In this document: piece by piece, positions 5,624-11,100 of the stretch
Numbering within the stretch: the first letter of the stretch is position 1
How the letters are laid out: each line of letters begins with the position of its first letter
DNA from: Dethiothermospora halolimnae
Lineage (GTDB): Bacteria > Bacillota > Clostridia > Tissierellales > VENL01
Direction of reading: 5' to 3'
DNA length: 11,100 bases
NCBI RefSeq assembly: GCF_037577855.1
Contig: NZ_JBAKFX010000084.1
Location: 1-11,100, forward strand
Made by a program: the position numbers and the translations under genes
Notes under the pieces: generated by a model
Told to the model about the DNA's origin: nothing
Databases searched by the model: none
The model's input: the letters and a program-made list of their open reading frames with translations, nothing else

Positions 5624-5824
5624 GTGGAAGAGTCCTTATTAAAAATAATACTTACACTTATTTTTTTAATATCTATAATAGTTTTCGTAAAAATAATAAA
5701 CAGTAATTCTCGAACAAAAAAGTTTAACATATCTTTTAAAACAGGAAAATTCAAGTTTGAAACTAAAACTGAATATTTCCAAAAAGAAGAAAAAGCCATG
5801 GACGCTGAAAAACAACATCAATGA
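5624..5824 (+). CDS. Small single-span membrane protein, 66 aa, type I toxin-like layout
   Basis: The frame starts with GTG at 5624, four bases after GGGGGGTGAG, and stops with TGA at 5822-5824; the next in-frame ATG is near the end. The product has one membrane segment at about residues 5-25 (LLKIILTLIFLISIIVFVKII) and a hydrophilic tail rich in Lys (SRTKKFNISFKTGKFKFETK), ending in a charged helix (FQKEEKAMDAEKQHQ). I do not recognise the family. The size, the hydrophobic helix with a basic tail, the structured leader with a masked ribosome-binding site and the private strong terminator are what one sees in type I toxins or stress-induced membrane peptides. No convincing antisense RNA promoter was found. 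It lies divergent from the LexA-box operon, about 243 bp start to start. Confidence 0.72.
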   Translation: MEESLLKIILTLIFLISIIVFVKIINSNSRTKKFNISFKTGKFKFETKTEYFQKEEKAMDAEKQHQ

Positions 5825-5849
5825 CTTTTTCAAATCTCATTTAAACACC

Positions 5850-5882
5850 ATATGTCGAGGTCACCAGCCTCGGCATATTTTT
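5850..5882 (+). terminator. Strong terminator of the small membrane-protein gene
   Basis: ATATGTCGAGG (5850-5860) pairs with CCTCGGCATAT (5868-5878), one pair being G-U, around TCACCAG. TTTTT (5878-5882) follows. It lies 26 bases after the stop codon. Confidence 0.88.
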
Positions 5883-5942
5883 CACTGCCTAAATTTTAAC
5901 ATATAATATAATGTATGTCAAATGCTTTGTTGTTATATTTTA

Positions 5943-6005
5943 ACTTGCATAAAAAACTTTTAACCTAATAATAAGTATATTAGGTTAAAAGTTTTTTGTG
6001 CAAGT
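5943..6005. terminator. Long inverted repeat, probable bidirectional terminator
   Basis: Arms of 28 bp (5943-5970 and 5978-6005) with a 7-nt loop differ at a single position (T against C at the sixth base from the outer end of the aligned arms, near TTGCAT/TTGCAC). The core stem around CTTTTAACCTAATA is flanked by an A-run on the left and a T-run on the right, giving U-tracts on both strands. It lies 100 bp beyond the end of the minus-strand GNAT gene. The outer ACTTGC/GCAAGT pairing beyond the U-tract is more than a terminator needs. Confidence 0.65.
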
Positions 6006-6105
6006 CCATAGGAATTCTTTTTTATTTTAATATTTCTCAATACACCTTCGTATTTTACTTCCAGCTTCCCATAATATCTCAAAAGATAAACAACCTTTAA
6101 CCTTA

Positions 6106-6549
6106 CTATTTCATCTGCATATATAATGTATTCGGATAAAATCCAAGTTTTTTATAAAAAGATATGGTAGAATCATTTTCTTGGGAAACGGTGACTCCGA
6201 TGACTTTAGAGCTCTTTTCTCTAAGCCATTTAATATGTCTATTCATAAGCTCTCTTCCTATTCCCATTCTTCTACTTTCACTATCTACATGTAGTGATTC
6301 CACCTCCCCTTTGTCGCCACGGATTGTTGATATGCAGTATCCTACATATTGATTATCTTTTTCAGCAACAGTTATTTTTAACTTATCTTTAGGAAATCCA
6401 CTAAAAGACTTAGCTTTTTCATCAAATCTAATAAACTGATATATTTCCTTAAAGTGTTTTGAGGTATTCTCGTGATACTGTCTATTTTTTTCCCAAAGTT
6501 CTTTAATACCCCCTATTTGTTCAAATGGAATATCATAATATTTAACCAT
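6106..6549 (-). CDS. GNAT-family N-acetyltransferase
   Basis: The ATG at 6549 is preferred to the one at 6555, because GGAGG at 6562-6558 is eight bases from the former and only two from the latter; the product is then 147 aa. The protein has the GNAT order: an N-terminal helical part, strand ITVAEKDNQYVGYCI (motif C/D), ESLHVDSESRRMGIGREL with the acetyl-CoA pyrophosphate loop RRMGIG at about 93-98, VIGVTVSQENDSTISFYKKLGFY (motif B, FYKKLGF near 131-137). It would transfer an acetyl group from acetyl-CoA to an amine; the substrate, whether a small molecule or a protein N-terminus, cannot be read. It seems a single-gene unit. A TATAAT at 6582-6577 is a possible -10 without a good -35. Confidence 0.9.
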   Translation of the reverse strand: MVKYYDIPFEQIGGIKELWEKNRQYHENTSKHFKEIYQFIRFDEKAKSFSGFPKDKLKITVAEKDNQYVGYCISTIRGDKGEVESLHVDSESRRMGIGRELMNRHIKWLREKSSKVIGVTVSQENDSTISFYKKLGFYPNTLYMQMK

Positions 6550-6754
6550 AACCATCGCCTCCCTATTTTTAACATAATTATAGCCTATTCACCAATATAA
6601 TGCATCCCTTTCTTAAATAATCTATTGAAATTTAATTTTAAAAACAAACTAATTTATAATGTGACACCTAAAAAAACTAAGAAATTTAACATATTTTCTA
6701 TTTTTATTACTCCTTATCTCTACAACTTTACTTATTTTCTATTTAATTCAAAAA

Positions 6755-7757
6755 TTAATCTTTACTGAACACTATCATTCTCCGTTTTATTTTAACAATT
6801 ACATATAATAGTACCGGCATTATAAGTTCAAAGGGAACGGCAAAATATCCCCAATAATCAGCAATCCATTGAAACATAACCATTGTGCTTTTATAAAAAA
6901 CATATGAAAGATTAGCAACAAGCAATCCTATGGAAGTTACTATATTTCTATAATTTTTTAAATTAAATATCTTTGCCGTTCCTCTGCTAATTGCAAGTAA
7001 CAAAACACTTATTTTTATGAAGCCTCCTATTATAAACGTAATCCCTGATATTATTTCTAACCTATCGATTGTTCCACCTACAGATACCCTTGCAAAAGTT
7101 TGATATCCTGGAAAATAGTGAGTCAAAGTTTGATTAACCCCTAATGCTAACACTTCAGATAATGCTAAAATTAGCATTAGGCCACCACCAAATATTAATC
7201 CAAGTAAATAAACTTTTTTAAAAGAAGTATTTTCTTTTAATGTTGCAAATATCATAACAAATGTAACAGTTTCTGTTAAAGGAAATAAAACAGTCAGTAT
7301 CCCACCTTCAAGAACTGGTCTAACTCCTCTGTTTAGAATTGGTTGAAGGTGATGAAACCCCAGATTTCACACCATATATGCATAATAATATTAATATCAC
7401 ATATGTTATTGCTATTGGAGTCTCAGTAAGAGATACAGTAACAATAAAATTATTAAATACACTCATAACAGACATCATATTAGTTGCAACATAGTAAACT
7501 AATAGAAAATTAAGTATTTTCCCTAAGATCTTCCCAAAGATATTTTCATTTATATCAAATAGGTCTTTTCGTGGATATAGACTATGTAATTTGGCAAAAA
7601 TCAGCATATATGGTACGGACATAATTATTCCCAACATTATAGCTATCCAAAAATCTTGTTTTGCTTCCATGCCTCTGGTTAGAACAAATGTCTCTGCTAC
7701 AATAAATAAAGTTATTAAACATATCCCTTGCTTCTCCGAAACAACTTCCTTTTTCAT
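6755..7757 (-). pseudogene. Spore germination permease (GerAB/GerKB family), broken
   Basis: The start is ATG at 7757 after GGAGGAG. The first part (MKKEVVSEKQGICLITLFI onward, about 133 residues to GVKSG) is the N-terminal half of a GerAB-type permease, several membrane helices of the amino-acid permease fold. The frame then runs into nonsense and stops at 7320. In another frame, open from about 7366 down to the TAA at 6755, the C-terminal half continues with LQPILNRGVRPVLEGGILTV, FPLTETVTFVMIF and four or five more helices. Family members have about 360-370 residues; the two halves add up to about 334. A deletion of roughly 30-40 codons with a frameshift at about 7350-7362 therefore best explains the break. 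GerAB proteins are inner-membrane subunits of nutrient germinant receptors with GerAA and GerAC; neither partner is intact here. Confidence 0.88.
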
Positions 7758-8288
7758 GTCTACTCCTCCGATATTACTTTTGCTTAGTATTTGCAATTTA
7801 AAATTATATATCATATATTTAATTTTAAATTCAATTTCTTGTAAGCCCTTTTGTAACTACAAGGAGCCAATTGTATTCTTTTTTTCCATTTATGTTGACT
7901 TAGTAGTTGTTTGTGTTTAAAATGTAATCTAAGGTAATCTTTAGTTTGCATCTTTATACATAAGTTATATTATGGACATGATAAACTTTAATAAATAGAT
8001 ACTTTTAGGGTTAATTACCAATTATATAAGGAGACTACTATTTTTATATTTTAATTGACTTCATTATATTTCTCATTATTCTGTAACAATAATTTTCTTT
8101 TTATAGTTATGGTAAAAGAGAGTTTGTTTCTGTAGTTATTTAGCACGATTATCCTTATATAGATACTTCACATAAAGAAAATTCAAGTAGTTGTGTAGAG
8201 TACCAAACTACTTTATTAACAAGAGTACATTTTATTGGAATATATTCTCTACTTGTTAATAAGTACCTTATAGGAGTTGAATATTTAT
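7758..8288. other. Intergenic stretch without a recognisable gene
   Basis: About 530 AT-rich bases separate the gerAB-type start from the membrane-protein gene. I see no convincing coding frame on either strand. An isolated AAGGAG near 8029 has no open frame behind it, so this may be decayed DNA. The right end carries two inverted repeats (8185-8260). Confidence 0.5.
8185..8260 (+). repeat. Two tandem hairpins in the leader of the following gene
   Basis: AAGTAGTT (8185-8192) pairs with AACTACTT (8206-8213). ATTAACAAG (8215-8223) pairs with CTTGTTAAT (8252-8260). They end 11 bases before the ribosome-binding site AGGAG (8272-8276). No known riboswitch motif was recognised in them. Confidence 0.5.
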
Positions 8289-8618
8289 ATGTATCTAGAT
8301 ATAGTATTTAATATAATAATACCTGTTTTATTAATACTTTATGTTTGTATATACACTTTTTTAAAAAAATCAAACAATTTTAATAATATACTTCTTACCT
8401 TTTTAGCAATAAACCCATTAAGAAATAGTATTACTACAGAATATATGCTTATAAACAATATTTTCACCGCTTTATTATATGTATTATATTTTTATAATTT
8501 ATTCATTTATATTAGAAAGCAATATAATCATAAAGACCCTAGTAAAAAAGATGCAGCCGTAGTTATTATAACTATTATAGCTTTACTGTATTTGTTTAAA
8601 ATTATAATGGAACTATAG
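8289..8618 (+). CDS. Small integral membrane protein, 109 aa, unknown
   Basis: ATG at 8289 is taken as start; AGGAG at 8272-8276 is 12 bases upstream, which is long. A TTG at 8277 directly abuts the same AGGAG and so cannot use it. The product is almost entirely hydrophobic, with three or four predicted membrane segments: about 4-26 (DIVFNIIIPVLLILYVCIY), about 33-45 and 54-75 (NNIFTALLYVLYFYNLFIYI), and 87-106 (AVVIITIIALLYLFKII). A short polar cytoplasmic loop (RKQYNHKDPSKKD) precedes the last helix. I do not recognise a family. The 5' leader is structured (8185-8260), and the next gene, also membrane-bound, follows on the same strand after 104 bp; the two may form a unit, but this is not shown. 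Confidence 0.6.
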   Translation: MYLDIVFNIIIPVLLILYVCIYTFLKKSNNFNNILLTFLAINPLRNSITTEYMLINNIFTALLYVLYFYNLFIYIRKQYNHKDPSKKDAAVVIITIIALLYLFKIIMEL

Positions 8619-8722
8619 TATATTTGAATAACAAAATATAGTTCAAAAATTAAATATTTCCACGTGTTTCTACTTATAAATATTACTTATATGGAATAAG
8701 ACCAAGAAGAACGGAGGTAAAG

Positions 8723-9160
8723 ATGAAAAAGAAAAGTTCAAAACCTATAGCTCTTATTGTTTTTTCTATTGTAATTATATATGTGATATTACAGTTTACA
8801 CCAAAGAAAATAACTACCGTCTTAGAAAAATATGATGCATATTTTAATGATATGGATTCTCTTAGTATAATTGGGGTAGATGCATCAGTTGATGATAGAC
8901 TTATATATAAGATAGACATCGATGATAAAGATAAAATAGATGCCCTTTATGATTACTTTTCTAAAATTAAAGTCCGAAAAATTTTTATTAATTCGGTTAA
9001 TAATACATACAGAAATAATCCTAGAAAATATTATTTTACTGGTTTTATGAATTTCACTATAATATCTGAAAAATATCTTACTCTTATGGATGACGACGAT
9101 GTTTATATTAACCCAGAAGGTTTTGATTTAGAAAAAATAAAAAGTTTAATTGACCAATAG
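8723..9160 (+). CDS. Membrane-anchored extracytoplasmic protein, 145 aa, unknown
   Basis: ATG at 8723 follows ACGGAGGTAAAG, a strong ribosome-binding site. The N-terminus is basic (MKKKSSK), followed by one membrane segment at about 8-25 (IALIVFSIVIIYVILQF), without a signal-peptidase or lipobox motif, so it is probably a signal anchor. The outer domain (about 120 residues) contains SLSIIGVDASVDDRLIYKIDIDDKDKIDALYDYFSKIKV, an alpha/beta arrangement, and an acidic run DDDD. No family is recognised. No terminator is seen behind it. The neighbour upstream is another small membrane protein; the downstream ATPase has its own ribosome-binding site. Confidence 0.72.
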   Translation: MKKKSSKPIALIVFSIVIIYVILQFTPKKITTVLEKYDAYFNDMDSLSIIGVDASVDDRLIYKIDIDDKDKIDALYDYFSKIKVRKIFINSVNNTYRNNPRKYYFTGFMNFTIISEKYLTLMDDDDVYINPEGFDLEKIKSLIDQ

Positions 9161-9268
9161 ACCTAATGCTTTGAGATTCCCGTTATATAGCAAAGATGGT
9201 ATCACACCTTATCCTCCTTAGGAATATTATAAATTATGTACCTGTTTTTTTAGAAAGGAGGCATATAC

Positions 9269-9883
9269 ATGGAGTCACAATCTATTATGAAAATTAGGAA
9301 TATTAGCATGACCTACCATACCCTAGATGGAGAGATCGAAACCCTTAAAAATATAGATTTAGATGTTAATAAAGGAGATATCATTACAATAGTAGGCCCC
9401 AGTGGATGTGGTAAGTCTACACTATTATCTATAATAGCAGGGCTTGTTAATCCTTCTAAAGGTGAAGTGTTTATAAATGATAAAAAAGTCAATGGTACCA
9501 ACAAAGATATAGGATATATGTTTCAAAGAGACCATCTATTTGAATGGCGAACTATAATGGGGAATGTTTTAATAGGACTGGAAATACAAGATAAGGTAAC
9601 TGATGAAAAGAAAAAGTTTGCAGAAAAACTTCTAGATACATACGGACTAGAAGACTTTAAAAATAATTATCCTAATCAATTATCCGGTGGCATGAGGCAA
9701 CGGGTTGCATTAATAAGAACCCTAGCCATAGAACCTGAAATCCTACTTTTAGATGAACCCTTTTCTGCTCTAGATTATCAAACTCGATTGGCTATAGCTG
9801 ACGAAATAGGTACCATATTAAAGAAAGAAGGTAAAACTGCCCTTATGGTTACACATGACATAGCAGAAGCTATGTCTGTATAG
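9269..9883 (+). CDS. ABC transporter ATPase of the SsuB/TauB type, C-terminally truncated
   Basis: The ATG at 9269 follows AGAAAGGAGG. The 204-aa product has all nucleotide-binding elements: Walker A GPSGCGKST (43-51), Q-loop FQRD (85-88), signature LSGGMRQR (138-145), Walker B ILLLDEP (158-164) and the H-loop H196 in MVTHD. The segment RDHLFEWRTIMGNVLIGLEIQ is typical for ATPases of nitrate/sulfonate/taurine/riboflavin- or thiamine-precursor-type importers. These proteins usually have about 250 residues and continue after HDIAEAMS with a DR-x-VLS-x-RP segment; here a TAG follows MSV. The next in-frame codons (W-R-I-K-G) keep at most a trace of that segment, and no permease or binding protein is adjacent. 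This is most likely a decaying remnant of an importer operon, although the fold could still bind ATP. Confidence 0.85.
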   Translation: MESQSIMKIRNISMTYHTLDGEIETLKNIDLDVNKGDIITIVGPSGCGKSTLLSIIAGLVNPSKGEVFINDKKVNGTNKDIGYMFQRDHLFEWRTIMGNVLIGLEIQDKVTDEKKKFAEKLLDTYGLEDFKNNYPNQLSGGMRQRVALIRTLAIEPEILLLDEPFSALDYQTRLAIADEIGTILKKEGKTALMVTHDIAEAMSV

Positions 9884-9980
9884 TGGCGGATAAAAGGCGA
9901 AAAAACTCTTAATATTTATAGTAGGTATTTAATAACTTGTCTATAATACTAACATATTTTAATTTTATATTATCATTGTA

Positions 9981-10017
9981 TAAAAATTAAATACTAGGAA
10001 AGTCAATTCCTAGTATT
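9981..10017 (-). terminator. Terminator of the 10052-10588 gene
   Basis: AATACTAGGAA (9990-10000) pairs exactly with TTCCTAGTATT (10007-10017) around AGTCAA. On the minus strand the stem is followed by TAATTTTTATA, a U-tract. It lies 35 bases after the stop codon of that gene. Confidence 0.8.
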
Positions 10018-10051
10018 AGTTATAACTCAATTAATATGTTTTTCTATTTTT

Positions 10052-10588
10052 TTACAGCTCATTTATGATTTTGGTTTTAAGTCTAAGTGTATCTATTACT
10101 TCTTTACCCTCTATGGAATATTTTATTTTCATACTAATATAATTATCTAAATTAAAATTATATATATGCTCTCTCGCTCTTTTCATTGTTGAAACAGATT
10201 TCCCTAAAAAAATCTTATTAGACTTCAAGATATTTTTATTAATATCACTACCATCTTCAATTACATCAAAAATACTTTCTATAGTTTTATCAGTATTTTG
10301 CTCTTTTATCTCAACCTTAACTTCTAAATAATCAGTATGTAATTTCTCATCACCAATATATTCTAGAGCTTCACCAGAAAAAATTTTTTTATAGGGGCCC
10401 AAAGCCAATATTCCATCTTCAAACTTCCATTTGGAATTTTGCCCCGTTAGTATATATATTTTATCAATATTACTTTTTGAATTTTCTTTATACTTTGACT
10501 TATAATCAAAACTAAAATATGCAAAAATAACATTACTTATTATTAATAGTATTATTATCGAAAAAATCATATAATTTTTTTTATACAT
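10052..10588 (-). CDS. Membrane-anchored extracytoplasmic protein, 178 aa, unknown
   Basis: The ATG at 10588 is chosen because GGAGG at 10598-10594 lies just upstream; a longer frame from a TTG at 10603 would include this ribosome-binding site. The product starts MYKKNYM, has one membrane segment at about 7-26 (IFSIIILLIISNVIFAYFSF), and an outer domain of about 150 residues with many Lys, Glu and Asp. Recognisable stretches include WKFEDGILALGPYKKIFSGEALEYIG and TDYLEVKVEIKEQN, suggesting a beta-rich fold, but I know no family. There is no lipobox. It is a single-gene unit with a terminator at 9981-10017, a predicted promoter at 10715-10744, and a leader of about 120 nt that contains a free-standing consensus Shine-Dalgarno sequence. 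Confidence 0.72.
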   Translation of the reverse strand: MYKKNYMIFSIIILLIISNVIFAYFSFDYKSKYKENSKSNIDKIYILTGQNSKWKFEDGILALGPYKKIFSGEALEYIGDEKLHTDYLEVKVEIKEQNTDKTIESIFDVIEDGSDINKNILKSNKIFLGKSVSTMKRAREHIYNFNLDNYISMKIKYSIEGKEVIDTLRLKTKIINEL

Positions 10589-10689
10589 ATATGCCTCCTT
10601 CAAGTACTAACTCCCAAATTTTCTCTCAATATTTCCACTTATTAACCCTATAAAAAACAATATTTTAATATACTATTTTAAATTACAAT

Positions 10690-10699
10690 TCACCTCCTT
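10690..10699 (-). promoter_or_regulatory. Free-standing Shine-Dalgarno sequence (STAB-SD-like)
   Basis: The minus strand reads AAGGAGGTGA, fully complementary to the 3' end of 16S rRNA, yet no open frame follows: the nearest TTG is followed at once by TAA, and a GTG within the motif gives only six codons. It lies about nine bases after the predicted transcription start and about 100 bases before the true ribosome-binding site of the gene at 10588. Confidence 0.55.
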
Positions 10700-10714
10700 A
10701 CAAGACTTTTTTAT

Positions 10715-10744
10715 ATAATATCATATATACTTCTCGTTTTACAA
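10715..10744 (-). promoter_or_regulatory. Predicted promoter of the 10052-10588 gene
   Basis: On the minus strand TTGTAA (10744-10739), an 18-bp spacer and TATTAT (10720-10715), with TGA before the -10 (extended -10). The predicted transcript start is near 10708. Confidence 0.5.
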
Positions 10745-10746
10745 AT

Positions 10747-10782
10747 AACAAAAGTGAATATACGTAACTATATTCTTTTGTT
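10747..10782. repeat. Hairpin with a two-base bulge
   Basis: AACAAAA (10747-10753) and GAATATA (10756-10762) pair with TATATTC (10769-10775) and TTTTGTT (10776-10782); GT at 10754-10755 bulges. It lies between two divergent promoters and could be a terminator remnant or a protein site. Confidence 0.4.
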
Positions 10783-10908
10783 TCGTTTGTTGTTAACGTT
10801 TTTCTATTATTTTAGCTGAACAAATATTCATTATACCCTTAACAACTAACACCTAATTGCATTTTTAGACATATTTTTAGCGTATTTTTATCACTTTTAA
10901 TTTATTTT

Positions 10909-10938
10909 TTTACACAATTTCGACAATTATGTTATACT
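10909..10938 (+). promoter_or_regulatory. Predicted plus-strand promoter leading out of the window
   Basis: TTTACA (10909-10914), an 18-bp spacer and TATACT (10933-10938), with TGT before the -10. Transcription would start near 10945. Confidence 0.5.
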
Positions 10939-10942
10939 GTGG

Positions 10943-11065
10943 TTAACATGACATAAAGTTCATGTTAATAATATTAGGTAATGTAAAAAGTTCTATGAAA
11001 AACTAATGTTATGGATAATACTGGGATAAACCAGTGGAATTATACTAAGTCCACCGTAGCCGCCC
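10943..11065 (+). other. Candidate structured leader RNA, unassigned
   Basis: TTAACATGA (10943-10951) pairs with TCATGTTAA (10960-10968). ATAAT and ACTGG (11015-11024) pair with CCAGT and ATTAT (11031-11043) around GATAAA with a GGA bulge. GTGGA (11034-11038) can instead pair with TCCAC (11050-11054), so two folds exclude each other. The stretch 11050-11065 (TCCACCGTAGCCGCCC) is far richer in GC than its surroundings. No known riboswitch or T-box signature was recognised; an insertion-sequence terminus is an alternative. Confidence 0.35.
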
Positions 11066-11093
11066 TTGACAAACAGTAATCAAATGATATTTA
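11066..11093 (+). promoter_or_regulatory. Second possible plus-strand promoter
   Basis: A perfect TTGACA (11066-11071) is followed after 16 bp by TATTTA (11088-11093), with a very AT-rich stretch to the window end. The start codon it serves would lie beyond the window. Confidence 0.35.
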
Positions 11094-11100
11094 AAATATA

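Larger units (their letters stand above)
10589..11100. other. Regulatory, gene-free right end of the window
   Basis: About 510 bases have no convincing coding frame. They hold the promoter and leader of the minus-strand gene (10589-10744), a hairpin (10747-10782), and a plus-strand promoter with a folded, locally GC-rich transcript that points out of the window (10909-11100). Individual elements are listed separately. Confidence 0.6.

Noticed and set aside
5536..5799. Open frame antisense to the small membrane-protein gene
   Set aside because: It has no ribosome-binding site, runs through the palindrome and is explained as a shadow of the plus-strand gene.
5620..5880. Antisense antitoxin RNA promoter on the minus strand
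   Set aside because: Several AT-rich hexamer pairs exist, but none combined a credible -35 and -10 with proper spacing, so none is called.
6556..6754. Additional gene between the GNAT and gerAB-type genes
   Set aside because: Only a 12-codon frame is present; it is mentioned as a possible gerC trace but not called as a gene.
7591..7920. Plus-strand frame opposite the gerAB-type gene
   Set aside because: The antisense strand encodes recognisable permease helices, and this frame has no supporting start.
10589..10603. TTG start at 10603 for the membrane-anchored protein
   Set aside because: The extension is the ribosome-binding site itself (AAGGAGG); the ATG at 10588 fits better.
10945..11065. 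Known riboswitch or T-box
   Set aside because: I compared it from memory with T-box, cobalamin, c-di-GMP, c-di-AMP, M-box and lysine motifs; none of the conserved cores is present.
1..11100. CRISPR array, tRNA or rRNA genes
   Set aside because: No regularly spaced direct repeats, no cloverleaf with a T-loop GTTCGANTC type motif, and no rRNA-like block were seen.

Overview
The window reads as chromosomal DNA of a low-GC, endospore-forming member of the Clostridia (Firmicutes). Intergenic DNA is very AT-rich, ribosome-binding sites are strong GGAGG or GGGGG types, a spore-germination permease gene is present (though broken), the SOS-type operator is of the Bacillus/Clostridia kind, and several promoters carry an extended -10 (TGn-TATAAT). 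I cannot name the species.

Layout. Positions 1-124 hold the 5' end of a group IIC intron on the minus strand, inserted directly behind the terminator of a 51-aa zinc-ribbon gene (166-321). A LysR-type regulator (446-1333, minus) diverges from tcdA (1573-2328, plus), with an 11-bp dyad where a LysR protein would bind. After a perfect palindromic terminator comes a minus-strand protein with an HEPN-like N-terminus and two CBS domains (2477-3193), divergent from an orphan solute-binding lipoprotein (3358-4776).

The most distinctive part is 4874-5824. A two-gene minus-strand operon encodes a minimal WYL-domain protein and a stand-alone LexA-type DNA-binding domain. Its promoter carries a near-perfect LexA/SOS box between -35 and -10. 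Next to it, on the plus strand, is a 66-aa single-span membrane protein (5624-5824). Its leader contains two small hairpins and a perfect 52-bp palindrome whose right arm contains the Shine-Dalgarno sequence, an arrangement that resembles type I toxin mRNAs.

The right half looks like a region in decay: a GNAT acetyltransferase (6106-6549), a gerAB-type pseudogene (6755-7757), two unknown membrane proteins (8289-8618 and 8723-9160), an ABC ATPase lacking its C-terminus and its partners (9269-9883), and a membrane-anchored unknown protein (10052-10588, minus). The last gene's mRNA seems to begin with a free-standing consensus Shine-Dalgarno sequence. The final 200 bases hold one or two plus-strand promoters and a structured, locally GC-rich stretch leading out of the window.

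The genes do not form one pathway. The parts with a readable common logic are LysR/tcdA (divergent control) and the LexA-box WYL/LexA-DBD operon, possibly together with the adjacent hairpin-locked membrane peptide.
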